Position numbers and translations under genes: made by a program
Part shown: positions 26,436-34,852 of the stretch, piece by piece
Position numbering within the stretch: the first letter of the stretch is position 1
Layout: every line of letters starts with the position of its first letter
The notes under the pieces: model-generated
Databases searched by the model: none
What the model was told of the DNA's origin: nothing
Seen by the model: only the letters and a program-made list of their open reading frames with translations
Assembly: GCA_902812465.1 (NCBI GenBank)
Contig: CADDZE010000001.1
Coordinates: 55,546 to 119,545 of the forward strand
DNA: 64,000 nt
From: Acidobacteriota bacterium
GTDB taxonomy: Bacteria; Acidobacteriota; Terriglobia; UBA7540
Direction of reading: 5' to 3'

Positions 26436-26762
26436 ATGGCTCAGACAAATTCACCCACTGCTTCACCGATCCGAGGCACGGCCATCGAAGCTGAGGTCAA
26501 GGTTGTCGTAGACCCAGCACGACCCTTGCCGCTCGCGGCGGCCCTCTATGCCATTGAGACTCCCGACGGCGTCTGGCTGTGCTCCTACTATGGATCCAAC
26601 CGCAGTATATTCGACTACCTCCCCCAGAAAGGCGCGCCGATGGATGAGTCCAAGCTGGGCTTTGTCTTTCACAGCAAGGAATTCGTCCCCAAAGAGCAAT
26701 ACCAGCCCGCGCGCTGGGAAGAATTCAAGAAGGCCCATTTGCCCACCGCACCCCACGCCTGA
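26436..26762 (+). CDS. Small hypothetical protein
   Basis: 108 residues, no signal peptide or membrane segment. The composition is protein-like, with aromatic-rich central and C-terminal parts (VWLCSYYGSNRSIFDYLPQKG; FKKAHLPTAPHA). I recognise no family. The ribosome binding site is weak (AAGAGAC before ATG 26436). It lies alone between the LssY_C-like gene and a decayed permease on the opposite strand. Confidence 0.55.
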   Translation: MAQTNSPTASPIRGTAIEAEVKVVVDPARPLPLAAALYAIETPDGVWLCSYYGSNRSIFDYLPQKGAPMDESKLGFVFHSKEFVPKEQYQPARWEEFKKAHLPTAPHA

Positions 26763-26778
26763 TTCGAGCCCGACAGCC

Positions 26779-27310
26779 TCACAAATCCCGGTTGCTGAAT
26801 CTGCTGACCGCCAAGGCGAGTGCCCCCAAGCAGGTAGAGGCCCGCGTAGACCAGCATTATCCGGCTGGCTACCAAAGCACTTGCGAACGGACCGGGCACC
26901 CCGGCAGCCAGAGGTGATTGCATTTCAGAGGCGGCGCTCCGCCACAACGATTCGCTCGGCATGATAAGGCTGGCGGCGATACCAGCGTGGGGGTTCCGGC
27001 CCGCGCAATCCAGCCCCCAATGAACGCCATGCCGTGCAGCCCCAGGGCCAGGACGCCGCTGGTTAGGGTCGAGCGAGTCGCGCCGAATAGCAGCGTGAGC
27101 GTCAGCACCAGCAGGCACTCGAACCAGATCAGCGCCACCCCGCGCAGCAGGTGGTGAACCCGTGCTCCGGCAAGGCCATAGGCAAGCGTCGTCAATCCTC
27201 CCACCATCAAGGTCACGTACATGGCCATCATGCCGGCAAAACCCAGCCACTTGCCTATTAGGATCTCCCAGCGCCGGAGGGACCCGCTGGGGTGGAGCGC
27301 GTGCATGGAA
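26779..27310 (-). pseudogene. Decayed ABC-2 type transporter permease
   Basis: Permease-like sequence is readable only by changing frame. The first frame gives LRRWEILIGKWLGF...GMAFIGGWIARAG, several membrane helices typical of ABC-2/NatB permeases. Near 26985-27005 the reading shifts to a second frame giving AGIAASLIMPSESLWRSAASEMQ and a further helix. Near 26825-26840 a third frame supplies the end, ALAVSRFSNRDL, and a TGA at 26779-26781. Upstream, at about 27400-27500 on the same strand, is a fragment resembling an anti-sigma zinc finger (AHVAACELCG). No ABC ATPase gene is adjacent. At least two frameshifts make this a pseudogene unless the assembly is wrong. Confidence 0.7.
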
Positions 27311-27944
27311 GCTGGAGGGCGTAGCCGCCGCGATCGCTGCTCGACCCTGGAAGAGTGCCCGGGCGACGCCTGCATCTAGTCGCACTTCGCGGGAAGCTGG
27401 ACCGAGCGTGGCCTGGGGCCCTTCGACGCGCTTCGCCTGGGCCAGCAGTATGTCGTGCCGGAGGCCGCAAAGCTCACAAGCAGCCACGTGGGCCGTCACC
27501 AAGGCCCACTCGCCCTACCCCAGCTCTCCATCGACTTAACTCTTTAATATCTTATGAAGAGTGTCTCAAACGCCGTGTCGCTCTCCTCGCGCTCCCTCGC
27601 AGCCGCGCGAATCGCTACCTCCCCCTGTTCAGGCTCGCCACTCATCAAAAGTGAAGCCGTGTACTGTCTCAAGCATTATGGCAGGTGCCCTCGGACTGGG
27701 CCTTCAACTTTCACACGTTGCCCACGCTCAGAAGGTGACGGCTTGCCCGAGGGTACCGACTAGCAAAAGCCCTCTGCAGGCAACTCAGCCCTTTAGGTCG
27801 CAGCCACCGCATCATTTCGGAGGGTGCCCCTACCGACCTCTGAGCCCCAGGCCTTTTTTCCGCTTGCAGCGCCGGTTTGCCCGGCAACTGGCGGTTGTCC
27901 GCTCAACACATCAAATTTCGAATCGACCCGTATCGCTGATCGTT

Positions 27945-27968
27945 CGACACAGTCGACACGGGCGACAC
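27945..27968 (+). repeat. Three tandem CGACAC units with 9-base period
   Basis: CGACAC occurs at 27945-27950, 27954-27959 and 27963-27968, each followed by AGT, GGG and GGG. The array ends ten bases before the -35 box of the hrcA promoter, so it could be an activator or repressor site. This is inference. Confidence 0.5.
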
Positions 27969-27977
27969 GGGGGAAGC

Positions 27978-28007
27978 TTGACAGTTGAATCCATAACCCC
28001 GTAGAAT
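27978..28007 (+). promoter_or_regulatory. Promoter of hrcA-grpE-dnaJ
   Basis: TTGACA (27978-27983) and TAGAAT (28002-28007) with an 18-base spacer fit a housekeeping promoter. The same DNA also reads CTTGAC-N14-CCCCGTAG, close to the heat-shock sigma-32 consensus (CTTGAA and CCCCATNT). Either or both could be used; the start codon is about 50 bases downstream. Confidence 0.65.
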
Positions 28008-28055
28008 GGGAAGGGAGCGTCGGACGTAACACACTGAATCATTGGAACTTACTCT

Positions 28056-29105
28056 ATGCTGGCGCGCAGTGAACTTGAGAGGCGGCAGCGGGAAGTGCTG
28101 GCCAGCTTGGTGCGTCTACACATTTCAAGTGGCTTGCCGGTCGGGTCAAAGGCGATCGCTGAGCGATTAACAGAGCCGCTGAGCGCGGCTACCATCCGCA
28201 ATCTCATGGCAGACTTGGAAGAGGCCGGCTTCCTGGCTCAGCCGCATACCTCAGCCGGAAGGATACCTACAGACAAGGCGTACCGTTTCTACGTCGATCA
28301 CATAGCCGGGCGCGCACCCCTCGGCGAATCCACCGAACGTTACATCGACGAGTCGCTGGGTTCTGCCGAGGTTTCCCCGGACCAGCTGTTGGCGCGAATG
28401 TCTCACGTACTCGCCGAGGTGTCGGAGAATATCGGGTTGGTCCTGGGGCCGCCGCTTGAGGAAAAGCTACTCGAGCACATTCGCTTCATTCTTTTGCCGG
28501 AGCGCCGCGTGCTGGCTGTAATCGTATCGAAGCCCGACCTGGTCGAAAGTCGCTTGATCCGGATCGACGAAGATGTAAGTCAGGAAGAACTCGACCGGGT
28601 ATCCAACTACCTCAGCAGCGAGTTCCGTGGCTGGTCGCTGCGCGCGATTCGTGTCGAGATTTTCCAGCGCCTTGAGCAGATGAAAGCGACGTTCGATGGA
28701 CTGCTGGCCAGCGTGGGCAAGCTGTTCGCTTGGGGGGCCCTGGAAGGCGGGGACACCGGCACGCTTTTCGTCGAGGGTACCGCGAAAATTCTCAGCCAAC
28801 CCGAATTTGCAGACGCGCGACGAGTTCGCGAATTGCTCGCCGCTTTCGAGGAGAAAGTAGAGCTGGCGAGGCTGCTGAACACCTGTCTCGAGGGCTTGGG
28901 TTCGGGTGCCCGGATCGTGATCGGGCGTGAGAACCCTAATGCCGGTATGCAGCAATGCGCCATTGTCGTAGCGCCATTCCTCTATCGCGACCATGCCCTG
29001 GGTGCGGTGGGCGTCGTCGGCCCCACCAGGATGCACTATGATCGTGCGATCACCGCAGTGGAATACGTGGCTGGAGCAGCCAGCCGGCTTCTGAGCAGCA
29101 ACTGA
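28056..29105 (+). CDS. hrcA: Heat-inducible transcription repressor HrcA
   Basis: 349 residues, normal for HrcA. The N-terminal winged helix is well conserved (LPVGSKAIAERL, SAATIRNLMADLEEAGFL, HTSAGRIPTDKAYRFYVD), followed by the GAF-like dimerisation domain and the C-terminal GAVGVVGPTRMHYDRAI. HrcA normally binds CIRCE to repress groE and dnaK operons. Since no CIRCE is visible in its own leader, autoregulation may use another site. ATG 28056 lacks a strong ribosome binding site. First gene of the hrcA-grpE-dnaJ group. Confidence 0.96.
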   Translation: MLARSELERRQREVLASLVRLHISSGLPVGSKAIAERLTEPLSAATIRNLMADLEEAGFLAQPHTSAGRIPTDKAYRFYVDHIAGRAPLGESTERYIDESLGSAEVSPDQLLARMSHVLAEVSENIGLVLGPPLEEKLLEHIRFILLPERRVLAVIVSKPDLVESRLIRIDEDVSQEELDRVSNYLSSEFRGWSLRAIRVEIFQRLEQMKATFDGLLASVGKLFAWGALEGGDTGTLFVEGTAKILSQPEFADARRVRELLAAFEEKVELARLLNTCLEGLGSGARIVIGRENPNAGMQQCAIVVAPFLYRDHALGAVGVVGPTRMHYDRAITAVEYVAGAASRLLSSN

Positions 29106-29158
29106 GACGACACCTTCGGCCTGCGGGACGCCTACAGCGCAGAAAGATTCCAAGGCTT

Positions 29159-29890
29159 ATGGAAACGAAAGTCGGCAACCAAGAATCGAACACTAACAGA
29201 GAAGGCGGCAGCCAGGCAGCTGGTTCACAGCCGGTGGAGGCAAACCCAAGTGCGAGCCAGTCTGCTACTCATGAGACGCCTGGGGCCGAGCTCCCAGCAG
29301 ATTTGGCTGGCGCCTACCAGAAGGTGCAAGCAGAGAAGCGGGAGCTCTACGACCGGCTGCTGCGGAAGCAGGCGGAGTTTGAGAATTACCGTAAACGGGC
29401 CCAGCGCGAGAAAGAAGAATTCCTTCAGCACGCCAACGCCGAGCTGGTACGCAGCCTCTTGCCGGCACTCGACGCGTTCGAGCGAGCGCTGAAGCAGCGC
29501 GATCCCAGGGTTCCGGAGGCGTTCTATCAGGGCTTGGAACTAACGTACCGGCAGCTGCTAGACGTGCTCGGCCGGGCGGGGCTGACTCCCCTGGAAGCGG
29601 AAGGTAAAGACTTTGACCCTCATCTCCACCAGGCGATTGAGACGGTGGAGGCAGAGGGAGTGCGCGACCACGAAGTGGTGGAAGAGGTTCAGCGCGGGTA
29701 CAAGTTCAAGCATCGGCTTCTACGCCCCGCGATGGTCAAAGTGGCCATCCGGCCCAAGCGTTCGGAAGGGGCCGCGGATACCTCGGCTGGGAATGACGGG
29801 CCATCGCCTCCCAACCGAGCGTCTACCGCCGACCTAGAGGCTCGGCCAATGGGCGAATTAGGCGGCGAGCATCAAACCAAAGAAAGCTAG
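29159..29890 (+). CDS. grpE: Nucleotide exchange factor GrpE
   Basis: 243 residues. A polar, low-complexity N-terminal extension of about 40 residues leads into the long coiled coil (ELYDRLLRKQAEFENYRKR, about 55-110) and the beta domain (GKDFDPHLHQAIETVE, VVEEVQRGYKFKHRLLRPAMVKVA), which is the GrpE signature. The C-terminus has an extra tail of about 45 residues beyond the usual end. It releases ADP from DnaK. It starts 53 bases after hrcA. dnaK is not adjacent. Confidence 0.95.
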   Translation: METKVGNQESNTNREGGSQAAGSQPVEANPSASQSATHETPGAELPADLAGAYQKVQAEKRELYDRLLRKQAEFENYRKRAQREKEEFLQHANAELVRSLLPALDAFERALKQRDPRVPEAFYQGLELTYRQLLDVLGRAGLTPLEAEGKDFDPHLHQAIETVEAEGVRDHEVVEEVQRGYKFKHRLLRPAMVKVAIRPKRSEGAADTSAGNDGPSPPNRASTADLEARPMGELGGEHQTKES

Positions 29891-30009
29891 AGACCCACAT
29901 GGTGGTTTTCTCCGGCGAGGCTCTGATGGCAGCTCCTGACGTTCCCTAAGGCCAGCCTTGACCCAGCGGACGGCCGTGGAGGCTTTCCTCTCCTTAAAAA
30001 CGTCTCCAG

Positions 30010-31131
30010 ATGAATCAGAAGCGCGATTACTATGAGGTGCTTGGCGTTGATCGCAACGCCTCTGAGCAAGAGCTGAAGAGTGCTTACCGTCGGCTGGCTC
30101 TCCAATATCATCCGGATCGCAACCCGGACAACAAAGAGGAAGCCACCGAGCGTTTCAAGGAGATTACGGAAGCTTATGGAGTGCTCGCCGACCCGCAAAA
30201 GCGCGCCGCCTACGACCGCTACGGCCACGCCGGAGTGAGTGGCTCTGGGGGATTTTCGCCCGACTTCTCTTCTACGATCTTTTCCGACTTCGAGGACATC
30301 TTTGGCGATCTGTTTGGTTTTGGCGGCGTTTTTGGTCGTCACCGCCGTAGCAGGGCACAGCGAGGCGACGACCTACGTTACGATCTGGAGATCTCTTTTG
30401 AGGAGGCAGCGAACGGCCTGGAGACCAAGATCAAGATCCCGCGCTGGGAGACCTGCACAGATTGTGGCGGAAGGGGCGGCAAGAGGGGAACGGCTCCGGT
30501 CACTTGCAACACCTGTGGGGGGCGTGGGCAGATTCGGCACCAACAGGGCTTCTTCACACTGACGCAAACGTGTCCTCGTTGCCACGGGATGGGACAGGTT
30601 CTGCGCGAAAAATGCCCTGCTTGTGGGGGTGAAGGCCGGGTCCGCGAGGAACGCGTGCTGAGCATTAAAATTCCTCCCGGCGTCGAAGACGGTATGCGAC
30701 TACGGGTGAGCGGGGAAGGCGAGGCTGGCGTCCAAGGTGGACCACCTGGTGATCTTTACGTCGTCCTGCGGGTGCGCGAGCATCCTTTTTTCGAGCGCCG
30801 AGGCAGCGACCTTTATTGCACCGTGCCCATTTCCATTACGCAGGCGGCTCTGGGGACTGAACTCAAGATTCCCACGCTGCGAGGGCACGAAAGGCTGCGC
30901 ATTCCCGAAGGCACACAGCCGGGATCGGTCTTTCGCCTGCGAGGTATGGGCTTGCCGCGCGTCGACGGGCATGGCCAGGGCGACCTTTACGTGAATGTCC
31001 AGGTAGTAGTGCCAACCCACCTCTCGCGCGAGCAGCGGCGGTTGCTCGAGGCCCTTAGCTCGACGATTCGCGTAGAAAACAAGCCGGTGGCGCGGCGCGG
31101 CTCAGAAAATGTGAAGAACGGCTTCGGATAA
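30010..31131 (+). CDS. dnaJ: Co-chaperone DnaJ
   Basis: 373 residues with all DnaJ parts: J domain with H34-P-D36, Gly/Phe-rich region (about 75-115), four CxxCxGxG zinc motifs at C149, C166, C188 and C202, and the C-terminal substrate domains (GDLYVVLRVREHPFFERRG). It stimulates DnaK ATPase and delivers clients. It follows grpE by 119 bases, a gap large enough for its own regulatory signal, though none was recognised. It converges on the glycosyltransferase gene. Confidence 0.97.
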   Translation: MNQKRDYYEVLGVDRNASEQELKSAYRRLALQYHPDRNPDNKEEATERFKEITEAYGVLADPQKRAAYDRYGHAGVSGSGGFSPDFSSTIFSDFEDIFGDLFGFGGVFGRHRRSRAQRGDDLRYDLEISFEEAANGLETKIKIPRWETCTDCGGRGGKRGTAPVTCNTCGGRGQIRHQQGFFTLTQTCPRCHGMGQVLREKCPACGGEGRVREERVLSIKIPPGVEDGMRLRVSGEGEAGVQGGPPGDLYVVLRVREHPFFERRGSDLYCTVPISITQAALGTELKIPTLRGHERLRIPEGTQPGSVFRLRGMGLPRVDGHGQGDLYVNVQVVVPTHLSREQRRLLEALSSTIRVENKPVARRGSENVKNGFG

Positions 31132-31157
31132 ACCCTCAACGGGTCCGCGCGGGCGAA

Positions 31158-31886
31158 TCATAATTGGGCTTTCTCCCAGCGAGCATCGTCACGCCAGCAC
31201 CGGTAGATGGTCCAAAGAATCTTCCAACCGGCGGCGACGGAACCGGCCAGGGTGCCGGAAATCTTAGACTTTCCGCCGGCACGGCGCCTGTACTTCACCG
31301 CGATTTCGCCAGCGAGAAGGCGTAGGCGCGCCGCCTTAGCCTGCATCTCGACGTTCCAGCCGTAATCGTAGTCCGTCAGCTGAAGCCGTTCGAGAACCTC
31401 GCGGCGCACGATGCGCATGGGGCCAAGGTCAGTGAAGCTTGCACCCCACAACCATCGGATCAACCGAGTGCTAAGCCAATTCCCGAAGCGTTGCAAGGAA
31501 GTGAGCGAGCCAGGCTCGCTACCCCCTAGGACGCGCGACCCCACTAGCAGGTCGCAGCCGCCTTCCTCGAATGCGCGGACCAAACGGGCGAGGTCCGAGG
31601 GGTCGTCCGAGAGATCGGCGTCCATGAAAGCGACGGCTGTAATTTCAGGGCGAAGGCTGCGGATACCGGCCTGACATGCCCGGCCGTATCCACGCCGAGG
31701 CTCGATGACCACGCACACGCCAGCGCCCGCAGCAACCTGGGAAGTTCCGTCCGTGCTTCCGTTGTCCACCACGATGATCTGCTCAAAAAGGTCAGGCGGA
31801 ACCTGGCGGAGCAGTGCGCCGAGCGTTTCCGCCTCGTTCAGGGCGGGGATGAGGAGCGCGTAACGTTCCTGCGCCTCGGGCGGCAT
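31158..31886 (-). CDS. Family 2 glycosyltransferase
   Basis: 242 residues with a GT-A fold: LIPALNEAETLG, VVDNGSTDGT and the metal-binding FMDADLSDDP. The family (dolichyl/polyprenyl-phosphate sugar transferase-like) usually moves a sugar from a nucleotide donor to a lipid carrier. A C-terminal basic stretch and a hydrophobic segment (SVAAGWKILWTIYRCW) may touch the membrane. ATG at 31886 is about 137 bases from the divergent signal peptidase start. The sugar and acceptor are unknown. Confidence 0.88.
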   Translation of the reverse strand: MPPEAQERYALLIPALNEAETLGALLRQVPPDLFEQIIVVDNGSTDGTSQVAAGAGVCVVIEPRRGYGRACQAGIRSLRPEITAVAFMDADLSDDPSDLARLVRAFEEGGCDLLVGSRVLGGSEPGSLTSLQRFGNWLSTRLIRWLWGASFTDLGPMRIVRREVLERLQLTDYDYGWNVEMQAKAARLRLLAGEIAVKYRRRAGGKSKISGTLAGSVAAGWKILWTIYRCWRDDARWEKAQL

Positions 31887-31985
31887 GCAGTCATTGTATC
31901 CGGCTCCGCTGCACGCGGTTGCTGCTGCGGGGTCAGGCCCACCCGTTCAAAAAGAGGCGATACCTTCCGTGACCGTTCGAACCTG

Positions 31986-31994
31986 TGTTATAAA
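31986..31994 (+). promoter_or_regulatory. Extended -10 promoter element for lepB
   Basis: TGTTATAAA contains TG-n-TATAAA, an extended -10 motif, 29 bases before the chosen lepB start. No good -35 lies at the usual spacing, which extended -10 promoters tolerate. Confidence 0.45.
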
Positions 31995-32022
31995 AAATAC
32001 CGGGAAATGTGATTTGAGTCGA

Positions 32023-32598
32023 ATGCCCGAGTATCCTTCTTGCACTGAGACAGGCGCACCGGAACTTTCGGAAACCCGGCGCCAGCACTTCTTCGAGGCA
32101 CGCTACTGGCTGCGTGATCTCCTCCTTTCTGTTTTGTTGGCCTTTGTAGTCATCGTGTTTCTCTACCAGCCCGTGCAAGTCGAAGGAACTAGCATGATGC
32201 CGCGCTTGGCCAACCACGAGCGCATTTTCATCAACAAGTTCGTGTATCGCTTCGAGCCCATCCAGCGAGGCGATATTGTGGTCTTTGTGTACCCGCTAGA
32301 CCCCTCGAAGTCATATATAAAGCGGGTCATTGGATTGCCAGGGGAGTGGGTCGAGATCCGAGACGGACGTGTTTACATTAACGGTAAGCTATTACCCGAA
32401 TCGTACGTCCCACCCTCCTATCTGGATCACGATGATTGCCCTCCGACCTACGTGGCTGACGGTCACTATTTCGTTCTGGGCGATCACCGGGAATCGTCGA
32501 ACGACAGCCGCGTGTGGGGAACGGTGGATCGCAAATACATTTACGGCAAAGCCGTCTTCGTATACTGGCCCTTCAGCCGATTGGGACCGCTACAATGA
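32023..32598 (+). CDS. lepB: Signal peptidase I
   Basis: 191 residues. One membrane helix (about 32-49) is followed by the periplasmic catalytic domain. Nucleophile Ser57 is in GTSMMP and general base Lys100 in SYIKRVIGLPG; conserved GDHRESSNDSRVWG lies near the C-terminus. It cleaves signal peptides from exported proteins. I chose ATG 32023 because the promoter element at 31986-31994 precedes it; a longer frame upstream would start before that promoter and overlap the divergent glycosyltransferase. Confidence 0.94.
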   Translation: MPEYPSCTETGAPELSETRRQHFFEARYWLRDLLLSVLLAFVVIVFLYQPVQVEGTSMMPRLANHERIFINKFVYRFEPIQRGDIVVFVYPLDPSKSYIKRVIGLPGEWVEIRDGRVYINGKLLPESYVPPSYLDHDDCPPTYVADGHYFVLGDHRESSNDSRVWGTVDRKYIYGKAVFVYWPFSRLGPLQ

Positions 32599-32732
32599 GT
32601 CAGTCGTACGTGCCCAGTCGGTTGCGAATGGCAGCACGAAGGAGTATGTTGCGGCTTTCTCCCATTTGATCGGGTTCGACCGAGGCCATTTTCGGATTGA
32701 TAGCTAGTGAGGAACTACCGGGCAACTAGCTC

Positions 32733-33854
32733 ATGGATGCCATGCTTGCACTCGAGGACGGCCGCGTCTTCCGTGGGCGCGGGTACGGCGCGCCGGGGGA
32801 GCGCTCAGGCGAGGTCGTCTTTAACACGTCCCTTTGGGGCTACCAGGAGATCCTCACCGACCCGTCGTATGCCGGCCAGATCGTCATCCTCACCTACCCC
32901 CACATCGGTAACTACGGAACTAATCCACTGGATGCCGAATCCGCCCGCCCCTTTGCTGAGGCCCTGGTAGTGAGAGAGCTCGCCGAGCTAGCGAGTAGTT
33001 GGCGCTCGACGGAGGAAGTGAGCCACTACCTGGAGCAGTTCGGAATGCCAGTGATTGCGGGCATCGACACCCGCGCACTGGTGCGCCACCTGCGCCAATA
33101 CGGGGCTATGCGTGGCGTGATCTCAACGGTGGACCTGGATCCGCTAAGCCTCGTTGCCAAGGCGAAAGCCAGCCCGAGCATGATCGGGCTCGATTTGGCC
33201 AGCCGCGTGTCAACGCCCGAGCGTTACGAGTGGAATGAGCCGTCAGCGAATATCTACGGCGACACGGCGTGGAAGCCGCCAACGCGTTTCCACGTGGTGG
33301 CCTATGACTACGGCATTAAGCGCAACATCCTGCGCCGCCTCGCAGACGTGGGCTGCCGTGTGACTGTGGTTCCCGCAACGACGCCGGCATCCGATGTGCT
33401 GGCCATGAAGCCAGACGGGGTGTTCCTCTCGAACGGTCCCGGCGATCCCGAGCCGGTGGACTACGCCGTGAAGGCCGTGCGCGAGCTGATGGGGCGTGTA
33501 CCGATCTTCGGCATTTGCCTTGGCCACCAGATTATCGGACTGGCTCTAGGAGGCAAGACGTATAAGCTGAAGTTTGGCCACCACGGTGGCAACCATCCGG
33601 TCTTGAATCTGGAGACGCAGAAGGTTGAGATCACCGCGCAAAATCACGGTTTTGCTGTCGATCCCGACTCTCTCAAGCTTAGTGAAGTCGCCCTGACCCA
33701 CATGAACTTGAATGATCAGACGCTCGAAGGGTTGCGGCACAAAACCATGCCCCTCTTCAGCGTCCAGTATCATCCTGAGGCGTCGCCCGGTCCGCACGAC
33801 GCAGGGTACCTGTTCGGACATTTTGTGAAGATGATCGAAGAGTGGAAAGGATGA
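32733..33854 (+). CDS. carA: Carbamoyl-phosphate synthase, small (glutaminase) subunit
   Basis: 373 residues. The N-terminal CarA domain (1 to about 150; [26 protein letters not shown]) is followed by a class I glutamine amidotransferase with nucleophile Cys262 in GICLGHQ and the catalytic His/Glu in [10 protein letters not shown]. It supplies ammonia from glutamine to CarB for pyrimidine and arginine synthesis. Its stop TGA overlaps the methyltransferase start (ATGA at 33851-33854). carB, usually the next gene, is displaced 1.7 kb downstream by a restriction-modification module. Confidence 0.97.
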   Translation: MDAMLALEDGRVFRGRGYGAPGERSGEVVFNTSLWGYQEILTDPSYAGQIVILTYPHIGNYGTNPLDAESARPFAEALVVRELAELASSWRSTEEVSHYLEQFGMPVIAGIDTRALVRHLRQYGAMRGVISTVDLDPLSLVAKAKASPSMIGLDLASRVSTPERYEWNEPSANIYGDTAWKPPTRFHVVAYDYGIKRNILRRLADVGCRVTVVPATTPASDVLAMKPDGVFLSNGPGDPEPVDYAVKAVRELMGRVPIFGICLGHQIIGLALGGKTYKLKFGHHGGNHPVLNLETQKVEITAQNHGFAVDPDSLKLSEVALTHMNLNDQTLEGLRHKTMPLFSVQYHPEASPGPHDAGYLFGHFVKMIEEWKG

Positions 33855-34849
33855 ACACGGCGGCAAGCACAACCGGCGAAGGAGCACACGAACCCGACTT
33901 TCGGGCGTTCCTCCCCGCCGAACTGCTGGCTCTGGGCGACCTTCAAACCGCTATCCCTCGCGTCGCCAAGGATCCCGTACTGATGGAGGTTATTCGCAGG
34001 AGCATCGCTCGGCTCCCTACGCGGCACGTCTTAATTCACGGCGACGCCCGGAATCTGAGCCGGAAGCTTTCAGGATCCGTACAGTTGGTCGTAACCTCGC
34101 CGCCTTACTGGACTCTTAAAGAATATCGCGATACCGCGGGACAGCTGGGTCATATTCCTAATTACGAAGACTTCCTTACTGAATTGGATCGAGTGTGGCA
34201 AGAGTGTTATGACGCGCTAGTGCCGGGAGGCAGGCTCATTTGCGTGGTCGGCGACGTCTGCCTATCGCGGCGTAAGAACGGGGGCCGTCACACCGTGGTG
34301 CCGCTCCATGCCGCCATCCAAGAGCATTGCCGGCGAATCGGTTTTGACAATCTTGCTCCAATCATATGGCAGAAAATCGCCAACGCCGCCTACGAAGTGG
34401 AGAATGGCGGCGGTTTTCTCGGCAAGCCCTATGAGCCCAATGCCATCGTGAAGAATGATGTTGAGTTCATCTTGATGCAACGAAAGCCGGGCGGCTATCG
34501 CGCTCCCAGCGCCGCGGTTCGCATTCTCAGTATTATCTCAGCCGACGAACACAAAAGGTGGTTTCAGCAAATTTGGACGGGCTTGCCCGGCACCTCAACG
34601 AAGCAACACCCAGCTCCTTACCCCGCCGAGCTGGCCGAACGCCTCATTCGCATGTTCAGCTTTGCCGGCGACACCGTGCTGGATCCCTTCATGGGGACTG
34701 GGACCACTGCCCTGGCAGCGGCAAAGGGTGGGAGAAACAGCGTGAATTTCGAAATCGACCATGAATATTGGGAATCGGCAGCGGCGCGGCTTCGAAGTGA
34801 ATTCAATACTCTCTTTTCTCAGTCAGCCGTCGTCATCGAGCAAGGTTAA
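33851..34849 (+). CDS. Beta-class DNA methyltransferase (predicted N4-cytosine or N6-adenine)
   Basis: 332 residues. Catalytic motif IV, TSPPYW (82-87), precedes the SAM-binding motif [10 protein letters not shown] (278-286), the order of beta-class methyltransferases. SPPY rather than DPPY favours N4-cytosine methylation, but this is not decisive. The region between (about 100-270) should carry target recognition. ATG 33851 overlaps the carA stop by four bases with GGAAAGG just upstream, so translation is coupled to carA. It is intact, unlike the adjacent XhoI-like endonuclease, so it may now act as a solitary methyltransferase. Confidence 0.88.
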   Translation: MNTAASTTGEGAHEPDFRAFLPAELLALGDLQTAIPRVAKDPVLMEVIRRSIARLPTRHVLIHGDARNLSRKLSGSVQLVVTSPPYWTLKEYRDTAGQLGHIPNYEDFLTELDRVWQECYDALVPGGRLICVVGDVCLSRRKNGGRHTVVPLHAAIQEHCRRIGFDNLAPIIWQKIANAAYEVENGGGFLGKPYEPNAIVKNDVEFILMQRKPGGYRAPSAAVRILSIISADEHKRWFQQIWTGLPGTSTKQHPAPYPAELAERLIRMFSFAGDTVLDPFMGTGTTALAAAKGGRNSVNFEIDHEYWESAAARLRSEFNTLFSQSAVVIEQG

Positions 34850-34852
34850 GGA

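Larger units (their letters stand above)
27541..28055. other. Leader region of the hrcA operon
   Basis: 515 bases without a supported gene. It contains three tandem CGACAC units (27945-27968) and a good promoter (27978-28007). I looked for the CIRCE operator (TTAGCACTC-N9-GAGTGCTAA), the usual HrcA target, and did not find it here. Confidence 0.5.

Noticed and set aside
27541..28055. Possible CIRCE operator upstream of hrcA
   Set aside because: I searched the leader by eye for TTAGCACTC and GAGTGCTAA and found neither half.
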